Positions 25,901 through 58,204 of a stretch of 64,000 bases of DNA are shown here, one piece after another. The translations under genes were made by a program, and so were the position numbers. The number at the start of each line of letters is the position of its first letter. The stretch's first letter is position 1. The stretch spans positions 10,106,001 through 10,170,000 of the forward strand of contig NC_133906.1 in NCBI RefSeq assembly GCF_964199755.1, written 5' to 3'. The notes below the pieces were generated by a model. The model worked only from the letters and a program-made list of their open reading frames with translations, did no database searches and was not told the DNA's origin. Origin of the DNA: Larus michahellis (lineage: Eukaryota > Chordata > Aves > Charadriiformes > Laridae).

Positions 25901-28900
25901 CATTTTTGCAAGGTAGTCTTGGAAAGGAAGCAAGTGGCATAAAGATGTTTTTACAGTTATTTAAAAAACCCCAAACGTTCTGAGCAAAATTCAGTAAGAT
26001 GTGCAAACTCATGGCACTTAATGAGCCTAGCTTGCTACTTAAGATGGTACCAGTAACTGCACCAGCGGAATGGCTGTGCATTTCTGTGCAGCAGTTCAAC
26101 GAGCAAGGAAAGACATACACATCTCAAACTGCTGGATAACAGAGGATCCAATTGTCTGATGCTCTGACCTGTTTTTTCTCCTGGGTGTAAACAGACATAC
26201 TACTTAATGTGTTCGGTTTTCTTCCTATTGAGTGGAAAGGAGGAGAGTTCGAACCTTTTGCCAATCAGTTCTTCTCACAAAGTAGCAATCGCTAGACTGT
26301 ACCCTGCTTTCATGTGCACTGCACAAAGAACAGTTAAGAAACTAAAGAGAACTGTCAGAGACATGACCAAGGTGAGTGCAGCCCAAATATTCTGAAGCCT
26401 CCCACCAGGACCTTCACAGCTCCATTAGTTGCGTTTGGAAAAGGGACTGAGCATGCCAACTGAAAATTGTCCCTAATATTCTTTTATCTCAACTGGCAAT
26501 GAAAGAGTCCCAAAGGCAAAAAAAACCAAACAAAACAAGCCCAAGCCTACCTTATTTCCAATGACTTTTTCATCCTAAGTACACTTTCCAACTAAAAAGC
26601 ACACTCATCAGTGGTTTCTGTTGGTACAGCAGGTGGAGCTCACCCAGGAGGCTGACTCCACAACTTGCAGATGAAATGATGAAACAACCAAAGAGTCAGA
26701 TAATTGGATTGAGCTCTATAAACACTGCCTCGCTGCTTAGAAGCCTATTCTATACTGTAACAATCTCACAGGTTTCCCAAAAACTAGATAACAGAAGTCT
26801 GGTTGAAAACAGTTTGGTCAAAAGGTGATCAAAACCAGCATGCTAGACACTTTGAAAAATAAAGAAAATGTTTTTCAGTTCATTCTGGTCTTTTCTAGAA
26901 AGCCCATCGCTTGTGGTAACAATGCTGTTACTCCAAGAGCGGAACAAAGAGTTTTCACTCCCCTCCTACACCACCTGCTTTTAAAAACTGACCTAGACAG
27001 GACCCGTTCCTGCAGCATGAGGCCAAAGCCTCAGCCCACCTCCCTCTCATGCCTTTCACCAGGAACAGAGCGCGCAGAAGAAGGTTCAATTTACTTCCAA
27101 AACAGCTCCAATCAGGAAACATTTAGTATACGCTTAACAAGGAAGGGCGTTTTGTTTTTTGAGAACACCTGAGCTCTTTCCCTGAGCAGGGCTTTCAACA
27201 TCCCCTTTAATAGAGGGGTTTTGCATATACTAAGCGCACATCCACCCAGTGAAACACAGCATGGCACAGAAATCACTGTGCTGGCACCGACTCAAACTTC
27301 TCTGTTTATACAGCACAATTCAACACTGCACACAGATGCTAATTTAGGCCCCAGAATCGATACAGCTGAGTTCACGTTACCAGGCCTGTACCATTAAGCT
27401 TTCTTACTTTTCAGCAAGGCTCTATTGCTTGGGTACAACGTCGCAGAAGTGCACAGCTTTTGTTTCTGGGTCTATCAAATCAGTCAGGAGACCTAAGTGC
27501 TGTTCAGCAATCCAGCTAAGCTGAGCTTATAGAGGCACCTGGAAGGGACAGGTTTGTTCCCCTTATTCTACTACTGGAGCTGTGCAGAATGAAGGTTCAG
27601 GGAGTTAAACCAGCTGAAAACTAACCCTACAAAACAAAAAGACTTTTCTGTCTATGTCCCCGAATAGGTTTTGCTGACAGATCAGATGAGCACAAGTGCC
27701 AGTACAAAAGAAAAGACAAACACGTGAAGCCTGGTGAGATGTGGGAGTGAGAACTGTACCCCTTTGGGTGGCAGCCAGGGCTTAGACTGGCTCAGCTCTA
27801 TGGCCAAAGGACAGTTTAAGAGATTCATATCTGCCCAAAGACCACCAAGCATCTCCTACCACTCCCTGCTTAGCAGCCCAGATGTTCCCTCATTTTATCT
27901 TTAATACAAGGTTGCTAAACATCCCACAACAGTAATGACAAACTTCCTTTTCCCACCTGAAGACAGTTGCATATGCAATTTTTTTATTAAGTGGGTACTT
28001 AAAACATGATCTGTATGTTAAATTGCACCTTTTCAACACATTACATGCCAAATGCAAGTCTGAAAGTGCTTCTGCGATGAACACTTGCTCTAGAATAGGA
28101 CATTCCTTGCACTAATCTTTAAAGAACCAGGTGAGTGGCTGTCACTAGGCTCCTTTCAAAAAGCTGCCCAGCCATGGCAGTTTTGGGTTCCGGGAATGCC
28201 AACACAGAAGAAAACCCTACATTTTAACCCTGGCTGCAGAAAGATCTGTTTCAGGGCACGAGACCCCATCTTGAATGATTTTTAAGATGTTTGTCACATT
28301 TGTGTTGCTGATTATAGCACTTTTTCAAAGTTACACTGGAGGTGAGGATGGAGAAGGACCCCCTTCACCAAGTCTTCAAAATCAATCTGTAAAGGTTTAA
28401 ATAACTGCAAAGCTTCCTTTGTAAATAAAAGGTGTGTCTGTGGTAAGCACCAGCTACAAGCTTTGTCCTTTATCATCTTGCATTTCGTTTGAAGAGCTGC
28501 AGGGATGGAAATTAGCCATGCTACAGATAAACCTGAAATGCAGCTGAGAAAGCAGCCTTGCTAGGGACCTCACAGGTTAGACTCCTGTGTCTTAACCAAG
28601 CTAAACAAATGAGTTAACTTTTCTGCATCCAAGAAGCAAAGGTTAGCGAGTCATTTCCCTCTGCAAGTGATTTACACTATACAAATGGGTGTGTTTCGGC
28701 ATGTAGGAGGAGAGGGGCATGAATGAGCTGGTGCCTCAGCTCCGGGGACCTGCCTACGTGAAGCAGAGAGCTGCCTTCATGGATCCTTTCTCCAGCTTGT
28801 GAAACCAAGTCACAGAACACTCCCCCGTGCAGTGAAATGCTCCGGGTATCACATGCTGTTCGGACAAGCCTGCCTTAAAAGTTGTAGCCAAGAAACAAAA

Positions 28901-30901
28901 ACCACAGACTGACTCCAAAGGGAATTCTTAAGGAGGACTATTATGCAGAATTGAAAATGCCGCTCAATTTGCTTCTTCCTCCAGGATGAAAGAAATACTC
29001 CACTAAAAAGGGCAAGTGCTATTTATAGTCTGTCCACTGCACTGTGCTCCATCTTCTAAACACAGTCACAATCGCAGCAGCACCAAAAATAGGCAGAAAT
29101 CCCACTGGGGGAAGTTGACACATCCTGAAGTGACAGACACGTGGAAGTCCCAGAACATGTGAGGGGATTATACAACTAAGCTGGTCATACAAAAAGATTT
29201 ACAAACTGGTGTCACAGAAAGCCAAATAGATAAATGAGGCAGAGACATTGATGGTATCCATATGGTTTAAGCCATCTGTCCTTAAAAGATCAGAGTTTAA
29301 ATGATGAGAACAGGTCTCTCTGCTTAGAACAGTAGTATCACTTCTCCTTCTGGAGCACCAGCACGATACCTGACCATCCCAAACTGACTGTCATGTTCCC
29401 TCTGAACACAAGGGTCTGATCCCACCTCTCCTTAAACACTTCCCCTTCCTCCTCCTCCTCCTCCCAAATCAGCATGACAAAGCACGCAAGTTCTGGGACA
29501 CAAAGAAACATCTGCATTAGTGTTTTAGCACTGATGAGTGTGCTTTGGAAGGAAATCTCCTAATTACCACCAATTACTCTGTCTCATCAGGGAGTGATAC
29601 CAGAGATTAATATTATGTGGATTCCTCTTCCATGAAACTGGAGAACAAGCTTGTGCGGCCCACCTTAACACAGAATGGCTGTACAAGGGCAGTAGGCTCC
29701 CAGACTGCAGCCAGTCCGGGGTAGGAAGCCCCTGAGATGCCTACAGCACGCATGTCCAGGCCCCACCACCCACCGCTCTGCTGAGTAGAGCTGCTCCTCC
29801 TGGCTGCGACGCAGGCATGGCCACAGAGAACGGGTGTACAAAGAGGGGTTTCACAGCGGTGGCAGATCCTGGTGATGCTCCACGAAGGAAAGCTGCTCAG
29901 CTCCCGCCGGACAGTCACCTATTTCAAACTTGGTGCGCGTTTTGAGAAGGGAAAAGCAGTTTTCACAAGCAGAAAAGCACGACTTTCAGACATGCGTCTT
30001 TACATTTAGTCCCAATCACAGATGCTTCCATTATGTGCTGCAGAATTTATTGTATTTAAATGGTCTTTTGGGTGTTTTTTTTTTTTCATAGAGAAAACTC
30101 TAGGATAAACTAGCATGTGTTTTGACTTTGTTTTCTTCTCGCCTGCCCACTTGAATAACCAAAACAACTGTTATGGGTTTCACTTTTAGAAGCCACACTC
30201 CACAAGGTCCAAAAATATGACTGGACACTGTTTTTCTGTCTAAATATTGACGCAATTAAATGGACCCTCGTCCTGTGACCATCCAAAACACGCTGAAAGT
30301 ACAGGCGCCACACCATCACCAAAAATAAAACTTGAGGAGCACGTTAAAACACATAGCTGGCAAACAAACGGTCCAGATGGGCAAGACGCAGAAATCCCCC
30401 GTGGATACGCAGGAAACAACCTCGCAACGTGACTTACCCACCACAGAAAACGCTCTTCCCTATAAAACGAAATGATTTTTTTCCCCTCAGGATGCCAGTT
30501 TTCCCAGGAAAGAGCTGGCTTATTGAGGGCCTATAGTTTGTCCCAGGCCCTTCTATAGGAGCTGAAGGCCAAGGGGTGTCCCTCATGAGGGGTAAAGAGG
30601 GGTGAGGGGATGGCGACCTTCCAGGGGGGACTCGCACCGGCAGACATCGCCCCGGGCCCGGACCCGACGCGGGGCCTCGTCCCCGCCGCCGCCGTATGGC
30701 AGCGGCGGGGACGAGGCCCCGCGGCGGGCCCGGGGCGCTGCCACGTCTCGCCCCGAACTCGCCACAGGCGAGGAAGGGGGACGGCCGCGGCCGTTGGCGA
30801 CCATTAACGGCTGAGGGAGAGGGGTGCCACCGCCTCACGTACCTGCCGGGCCGCGACGCGCCGAGGACGGTCCCGAAGCACCGCAGGGAGCGGGCGGCCA
30901 T
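22320..30901 (-). CDS. GRPEL2: GrpE-like 2, mitochondrial nucleotide-exchange factor
   Basis: Four exons: 30901-30843, 25537-25402, 24513-24432, 22675-22320; phases close to give 210 aa (human 225). The N-terminus MAARSLRCFGTVLGASRPGS is basic and acid-free, a typical mitochondrial presequence. Residues about 50-125 form the GrpE coiled coil (AIKLEEQVRDLTERYRKALA, VRRRTQKFVEDAKLFG, IQSFCRDLVEVADILE). The C-terminal beta-wing that contacts Hsp70 is present: KYDPYDHEIVCHVP, GTIALVTQDGYKLHGRTIR, ending VAVESQE. The protein releases ADP from mitochondrial HSPA9 in matrix import and folding. It is assigned to GRPEL2 rather than GRPEL1 by synteny with PCYOX1L/AFAP1L1 and by the VAVESQ tail. Ser75 occupies the place of the human redox-active Cys87. 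The final residues of human (RRL) are absent. Confidence 0.93.
22938..22966. repeat. TA/CA microsatellite
   Basis: A (TA)n tract passes directly into (CA)n, about 29 bp, inside GRPEL2 intron 3. Length polymorphism is likely. Confidence 0.85.
25538..30842 (-). other. GRPEL2: GRPEL2 intron 1
   Basis: A 5.3-kb intron with AG acceptor next to 25537 and the donor GTACGTGAGG beginning at 30842. It is AT-rich over most of its length and becomes extremely GC-rich in the last 250 bp before exon 1, where an inverted repeat lies. No nested gene or recognisable young transposon was found. Confidence 0.6.
30649..30736. repeat. GC-rich inverted repeat in GRPEL2 intron 1
   Basis: Perfect 21-bp arms at 30669-30689 and 30702-30722 around a 12-nt spacer, in which three further pairs can form. 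Outside them a second matching pair of 12-bp arms lies at 30649-30660 and 30725-30736, offset by unequal gaps of 8 and 2 nt. Nearly every base is G or C. It starts about 107 bp downstream of the exon 1 donor in the transcript sense. Confidence 0.85.
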
Positions 30902-31035
30902 GGCCCTGCCGGAGCGACTAAGGGAAGGAGGGAGGGAAGAAGGGGAACCAGGCGCCGCCCGCCCAACTACAGCTCCCAGGAGCTCCTGGGCGGACTACGA
31001 GGACCGGCGGGCAGCGCGGCTGGGCGGGAAGAGGC
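30902..31035 (-). promoter_or_regulatory. GRPEL2 promoter with ZNF143/THAP11-type motif
   Basis: The CpG-rich region directly upstream of the GRPEL2 start codon contains AACTACAGCTCCCAGGAG at 30965-30982. This fits the ACTACAnnTCCCAG consensus bound by ZNF143/THAP11 at many promoters of nuclear-encoded mitochondrial and housekeeping genes. It lies 60-85 bp upstream of the ATG, in reverse orientation to the gene. No TATA box was seen. Confidence 0.6.
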
Positions 31036-31184
31036 TCAGCCGGGGGTGTGGGCCGGTAGCCCGGTGATGGCGGCACCGGGGAGCGCCTCAGCGCGGGGTG
31101 TCGGCCGGTAGCCCGGTGATGGCGGCACAGAGGAGCCCCTCAGCGCGGGGTGTGGGCCGGTAGCCGGGTGATGGCAGCACCGGG
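31036..31184. repeat. 52-bp minisatellite at the GRPEL2 promoter
   Basis: Three tandem copies, with the word GGCCGGTAGCC starting at 31051, 31103 and 31155, a period of exactly 52 bp. Each unit reads approximately CAGCGCGGGGTGTGGGCCGG, TAGCCCGGTGATGGCGGCAC and CGGGGAGC in order. The GATGGCGGC core, which resembles a YY1 site, recurs in every unit (GATGGCAGC in the third). It lies 135-285 bp upstream of the GRPEL2 ATG. Confidence 0.85.
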
Positions 31185-31367
31185 ACCTGATACACTGCAC
31201 CATCTGTGCAGTTTAAGGGGGATGATAATGCCACAGGTTTCACCTCTTGCTCAAATGGACTGCGAGAGGCTGAGCTGTGGTGGAAGAAACTGCGTTTCTT
31301 TGCCTCACGGTGAACTCAGCATTAAAAAAACCCAAACCCAAATCTTGGCCAAATCTACCTTTCAACC

Positions 31368-32322
31368 TCCCCAGGGGGCCTACAGGGAAGATGGGTGTTC
31401 TGGTTTGAGCAACACAGGGCTAATTTCTCTTCTAATGCTTGGGAAAACTGCACTTTAGAAGACTCTAGTGCCTGAACTTGTGAAAGTATTTACTTCATAG
31501 CCAGCTAGGCTATGTGGGTTTCAAGATTTCCATGTTTTCGAGCCTTGCCAGGTGCAGGGATGAGGAGGAGCAAGACCTGGGCACTTGACCCAGGCTGGCC
31601 AACAGGATTATTCCATACCATGAACGTCACATTCAATATAAATGAGGAAGTTTGCTGCATAGTTTCTCTCTCCCTTGATGGCATCGGTCCAGAGAACTTC
31701 TTGCCCGGTGCCGGACCCCTGAGCGCTTCCCTTCCTCCAGAAGCTGCAGTGCTCGCAGCGTCCGACATTTGCTGTCCCCTGCTGGGAGTGCACAGCTTCC
31801 TGTGATAGAATGGGCTGAGTATAATCCTCGTATATTTTATGTTGGTATCAGGATCAATATTGATTCTTTAGTATTATTAATGTTAATTATTTAGTCTTAT
31901 CCTATTAAACCTATTTATATTTCAACCCTCATGTTTCCTTGTTTTTCCCTGATTCCCTTTCCTGGGTGGGGAGGGATCATCAGGTGATAGAATAATTGTC
32001 TAAACAACAATAAATTGTAGGTTTCTCAAACCATAAAAATGGGGAGGGACTCTTTATCAGGGAGTGTAGTGATGGGACGAGGATTAACAGTTTTAAGAAG
32101 GTAGATATTAGGAAGAAATTCTTTACTGTGAGGGTGGTGAGACACTGGCCTGGGTTGCCCAGGGAAGTTGTGGATGCCCCATCCCTGGAGGTGTTCAAGG
32201 CCAGGTTGGACAGGGCCTTGAGCAACCTGGTCTAGTGGGAGGTGTCCCTGCCCATGTCAGGGGGTTGGAACTAGATGATCTTTAAGGTCTCTTCTAACCC
32301 AAACCACCCTATGACTCTGTGA
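31368..32322 (+). mobile_element. CR1 LINE 3' fragment split by an LTR
   Basis: The left part (about 31368-31395) reads GGGGGCCTACAGGGAAGATG, a piece of the CR1 3' region. The continuation GGGGAGGGACTCTTTATCAG resumes right after the inserted LTR at about 32039. The right part runs through TATTAGGAAGAAATTCTTTA, TTGCCCAGGGAAGTTGTGGA, GGTTGGAACTAGATGATC and ends CTATGACTCTGTGA at 32322, the CR1 terminal repeats. Removing the LTR and one copy of its duplication gives a continuous CR1 order. Confidence 0.85.
31396..32038. mobile_element. solo LTR, avian ERVL-like endogenous retrovirus
   Basis: A 643-bp element bounded by imperfect inverted ends, TGTTCTGGTTTGAG at the left and a CTCAAACC word at the right, as in avian ERVL-type LTRs. 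It is flanked by a 5-bp target duplication, ATGGG at 31391-31395 and 32039-32043. No internal retroviral region is present, so this is a solitary LTR left after recombination. The AT-rich 3' half would be expected to carry the U3/R signals. Insertion into a CR1 shows it is younger than that CR1. Family name is by recollection of bird LTR ends, not a database match. Confidence 0.75.
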
Positions 32323-32935
32323 CATGCTTTCACAGGCTGTGGTGGTCCAGCTCCATTTCTCCCCACTGTGGGCACAGGCTCCTCGTTTCTTTAGCAGGAG
32401 AGATGATGCTTTGAGGAGAGGGTTTTCACCCTTTTCTGAAGTGAAATGGAACAGTGCGGCTCCAGGTCCCAGGGGGACAGGAGCAGTGACAACCAGCACA
32501 GGAAACTGCTGCCGAGAGGAGGACGAGCACGGTCAGGAACGGGGCTTTCCTGCACCTCCTCCCTGGGAGATGGGGAGCCCCTGCAGCCTGGGCAGCAAAG
32601 CTCACGGCTCTGAGCTGACCACCCTCGCTAACCTGGCAGCGTACGAGATTCACCCAGCCTGCCCGCCCCGGCAGCCGCTGCCCAGGTGTGCCAAGCCTCC
32701 CCTAGACCCTCCCAGCTCACTTCACTACGAGCAGGAGCTGGTCACCCACCCTGCTCCCTGCAGCCAGGGGAAGGGGACGACCAGTGCCAGCGTTTTTATT
32801 AAAAGCTGCTTACCTAGTTACTAACAAGAGGGCTTTGAAAGAGTGAGCTCCAAAGGTTAATTGTGGCAGTTGTTAGCATGAGTGGGCAACAGGCCTGCTC
32901 CCTTGTTCCCGGCACAAAAGCCTGGACCTTTCCTT
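32323..32935. other. intergenic between GRPEL2 and AFAP1L1
   Basis: About 600 bp between the CR1 end and the proposed AFAP1L1 poly(A) signal. No gene or repeat family recognised. A further minus-strand AATAAA is present near 32797 and could be an alternative AFAP1L1 end. Confidence 0.4.
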
Positions 32936-33988
32936 TTTATTCCCGTCCCTTGTTTCTGTGTGTGCTAAATGACCTTCCTCTATTTCTCTTTTCTTTTCCA
33001 GTCCCCTCCTTTGAAAGCACCTTTTTTTCAAAAAAATTTTTAAACTTCCCTTCACTCCATTTTGACCACATGCCTTGGCAAACTGTGTCTGACTGCAGCA
33101 GCAGTGTGTGAATGTGCTGTTGGCCAGGAGACAACCCTGTCCCTTTGCCCGCTCCCCCAAAAGCTGGCATGGGGCTAGGGCCGAGAGAGCTGGGCTGCCT
33201 CCAGCCTCAGCCCTTTGCAGCACTTCTAAGCTGTTTAGCAAGGTTGAAAGGTGTCCGCTGTTAATTTGCTTTCAAATGCTGACACGTGAACTTTGTTCAT
33301 TCCCAAGGGAAGACAGCATGCCCTCATCCTTACTGCCTGGAGGACAAGAAGGAAATATTGGACAAGGGCACTTGGTTGAGGCACAGTGAGCTCGAGACAT
33401 GAGGAACCCTGAGATGAGACCCTGTGGAGCTGGGAGCAGTAAGCAGGGCTAATGATCAGCGTCTCTGAAGTGTCCGGTCCTGAGCAGCTCATGAACTCCA
33501 ACACCGAGGCAGCCAAAAATCCCCAATGAGTCCGTGGTTACTTTGGAAAGTGTTAGCCTGGCCTCCAGTGTCCCCAAGGTGGCACACGCTGATCCTGATA
33601 AATCGGAGTGCTGGCCAGGCAGCGCCGACTGCCAGTCCCCCGGCAATCCCCTCCTTCCTTCTGCACCACCATGGGCAAACACACCATGCGCCGAACTCCC
33701 GGCCCCGTGGGAGGCTCCCCCTGGAGACGGGTTTCTCAGTAGTATGCGACCCTGATCCACAAAGGACTCCCCTTCCCCACCCGCCTCCCAAATCCCCCTC
33801 CCGCCCCCTTCCCCATGGTTTATAGTGTTGCCCACGAGGCAGACGGTGCCGCAGCGGTGGGGCGTGGGAGGGTGGCTCTCCCCCCATGCCTTCCCAGCAC
33901 CCTCCCGGCGCCTCGGAGAAAGGGGGCTTGTAGCTTCTCCATGAGCCCATGTCTGGCGAGGGCTCGGCAGGCATTCCCACAGCCTGGC
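32936..33988 (-). terminator. AFAP1L1: AFAP1L1 3'UTR and poly(A) signal
   Basis: A minus-strand AATAAA at 32936-32941 (GGGAATAAAAAGG) lies about 1.05 kb beyond the AFAP1L1 stop and is followed by an ORF-poor stretch. It is the first canonical signal after the stop in the sense direction. No competing gene lies between. Confidence 0.5.
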
Positions 33989-56532
<22,544 letters not shown>

Positions 56533-56720
56533 GGTCCCGGAGCCGCGGGCAACACCGGCCGCCCCGGGAGGCGCGGGTGGGCGAATGCCAGCGGTAGAAG
56601 CCGCCCAGCGGGGCCGGGTTTCGGCTTCGGAACGGCCAATCGCTTCGTCCGCCCCTCCCTCGGTGCACGGCAGCGCCGAGCACCGGCACGGCACGGCACG
56701 GCACCGAGAGACCTCCTGGA
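56533..56720 (-). promoter_or_regulatory. AFAP1L1 CpG-rich promoter with CCAAT box
   Basis: GC-dense sequence directly upstream of the AFAP1L1 start codon. CCAAT occurs at 56636-56640 (in reverse orientation to the gene, still suited to NF-Y), about 104 bp from the ATG, with a CCGCCCC GC box near 56650. A short CGGCACGGCACGG repeat lies at about 56684-56703. No TATA box was seen. Confidence 0.5.
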
Positions 56721-56768
56721 GGGGTGTCCCGGGGTTCCTCACCCCACCCTGCTCCTGGTGCATCTCCC

Positions 56769-56930
56769 CCAGGTGATACCCCACACCGGGCATGCATCTC
56801 CCCCTGCTCCCGGTGCTGCCCTACACCGGGTGTGTTGTCCCCCAGGTGATACCCCACACCGGGCATGCATCTCCCCCTGCCCCCGGTGCTGCCCTACACC
56901 GGGCATGCGTGTCCCCCAGGTGCTGCTCCA
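56769..56930. repeat. 73-bp minisatellite upstream of AFAP1L1
   Basis: Just over two copies of a 73-bp unit, with GGTGATACCCCACACCGGGC starting at 56773 and again near 56846, and a partial third GGTGCTGCTCC at 56919. Each unit itself contains two related CACACCGGG/TACACCGGG sub-repeats, so it probably grew from a shorter unit of about 36 bp. It lies 0.24-0.4 kb upstream of the AFAP1L1 start codon. Confidence 0.85.
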
Positions 56931-58204
56931 TGCAGGGCATCCAGCATCCTCAGCAGCGGCAGCACCCGGAGATCCCCCCATGGAGGGTGGGGGTCCAGAG
57001 CAAGCCACCTCCACCTACCCATGGGGGTTGCTGGTTTGGGCAACTTCAGTTTGGGCAAAGATCCAGAGCCAAGCCCCCCGCCCCGACCCGGCACTGAGCA
57101 AGGACAGTGACCCTACACCTCCCCGCTCACCCCTACTCCCCAACCCCTTCCTATCTGCTCCCTCCTGCTGTCCCCTCATGTGCCCAGCCTCTGCCTGGCC
57201 ATGGTGCTCATGCCACCCATCACTGTCCCTCCCCAGGAAGGACCTCAGGGGAGACCGGGGCTTGGGAGACTTGTGGAGTGTGCAAGGAGCGTCCTGCCCA
57301 TGGAGAGCGTGTGGCAGCAGGGACCGTGACTCCTGATACCCTCAGGACAATTCCTCATGGCCTCCAGACTGCAGCTGAGCCCTCTTCTGGGGACAGCAGG
57401 CTGCGACAGAAATGTGATTCGGTTTCACACGTACCCAATTATCACTTGGCAAAGCAGTAATGGAAACACTAGACATGCATTAGCAGCTGGCCTCCAGGGC
57501 TTCCCCATTTGGGGCACTCTTAGCCCAGGACATTCGGAGGCAGTAGCCCCCCTCACACCGCCCCGTGCCCAGCGGGAGCCAGCTCTGCCCCGCTCTCCCC
57601 AGGCAGCTCCTGCCAAGATGCTGCTCCCTGCCTGGCCCGTGTTTGCTGGTCCCTCCCTTCTGGATCGATCCCCATTTCCTCTCGTAACACCAGGTCGCCT
57701 CCAGGGCTGTGGTCAGGCCACAGGTGGCCAGAGGCACTAACGCCGCCACCCGCTGGGCTCCGCCTGCTTTGTGGTTGGGACTTGCAAAGTAGCCAAAGGA
57801 GAGTGTGGGCTCAGGCAGTGGTGACTTCCAGGGCAGGCGCGATGGGTGCTCGCTGCGCACCCCAGGGTGACAGGAACCCACAAGGGTCCCATGGGGTGTC
57901 TGCTGCCCCCGACCGGCCTGGGCTGGAGAGGCTTCCTTGGCTCTGAGAGATAGCAATGAGCCCTGCCTCAGTTTCCCCATCTTTGCCATGCAGGTAGTTG
58001 TGGGGAACAGTTAGTTACTGTCCATAAAATGCTTTGAAAATGAAAAGACTCCCTCTGTTGTGTTATTATTATTAATAATAATATCCTCCAGGCTTTATCA
58101 CTGAAACTGCTGCTGGAGATGGAATTTTTTTATAGCCACAAATGGTTGAGCTTGATTTATGGAGCTGTAGTTTATATGGGTGAAATTATTATAAACACAA
58201 TTGG
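56931..58204. other. intergenic between AFAP1L1 and ABLIM3
   Basis: About 1.3 kb with no supported exon. It is GC-rich to about 57.9 kb, then AT-rich around a MIR remnant and the presumed ABLIM3 poly(A) region (a TTATTATTATTAATAATAAT tract near 58062). Confidence 0.5.
57960..58045 (+). mobile_element. MIR-type SINE remnant, 3' end
   Basis: CTGCCTCAGTTTCCCCATCT, then TAGTTGTGGGGAACAGTTAG and ATAAAATGCTTTGAAAATGA reproduce the order of the MIR terminal region (CCTCAGTTTCCCCATCTGT ... GTAAAGYGCTTTGAGA). The internal part is shortened and diverged. Confidence 0.65.

Noticed and set aside
30583-30814. Similar-looking peptides read on both strands near GRPEL2 exon 1
   Set aside because: They result from the inverted repeat, whose two strands are nearly the same, not from a coding gene.
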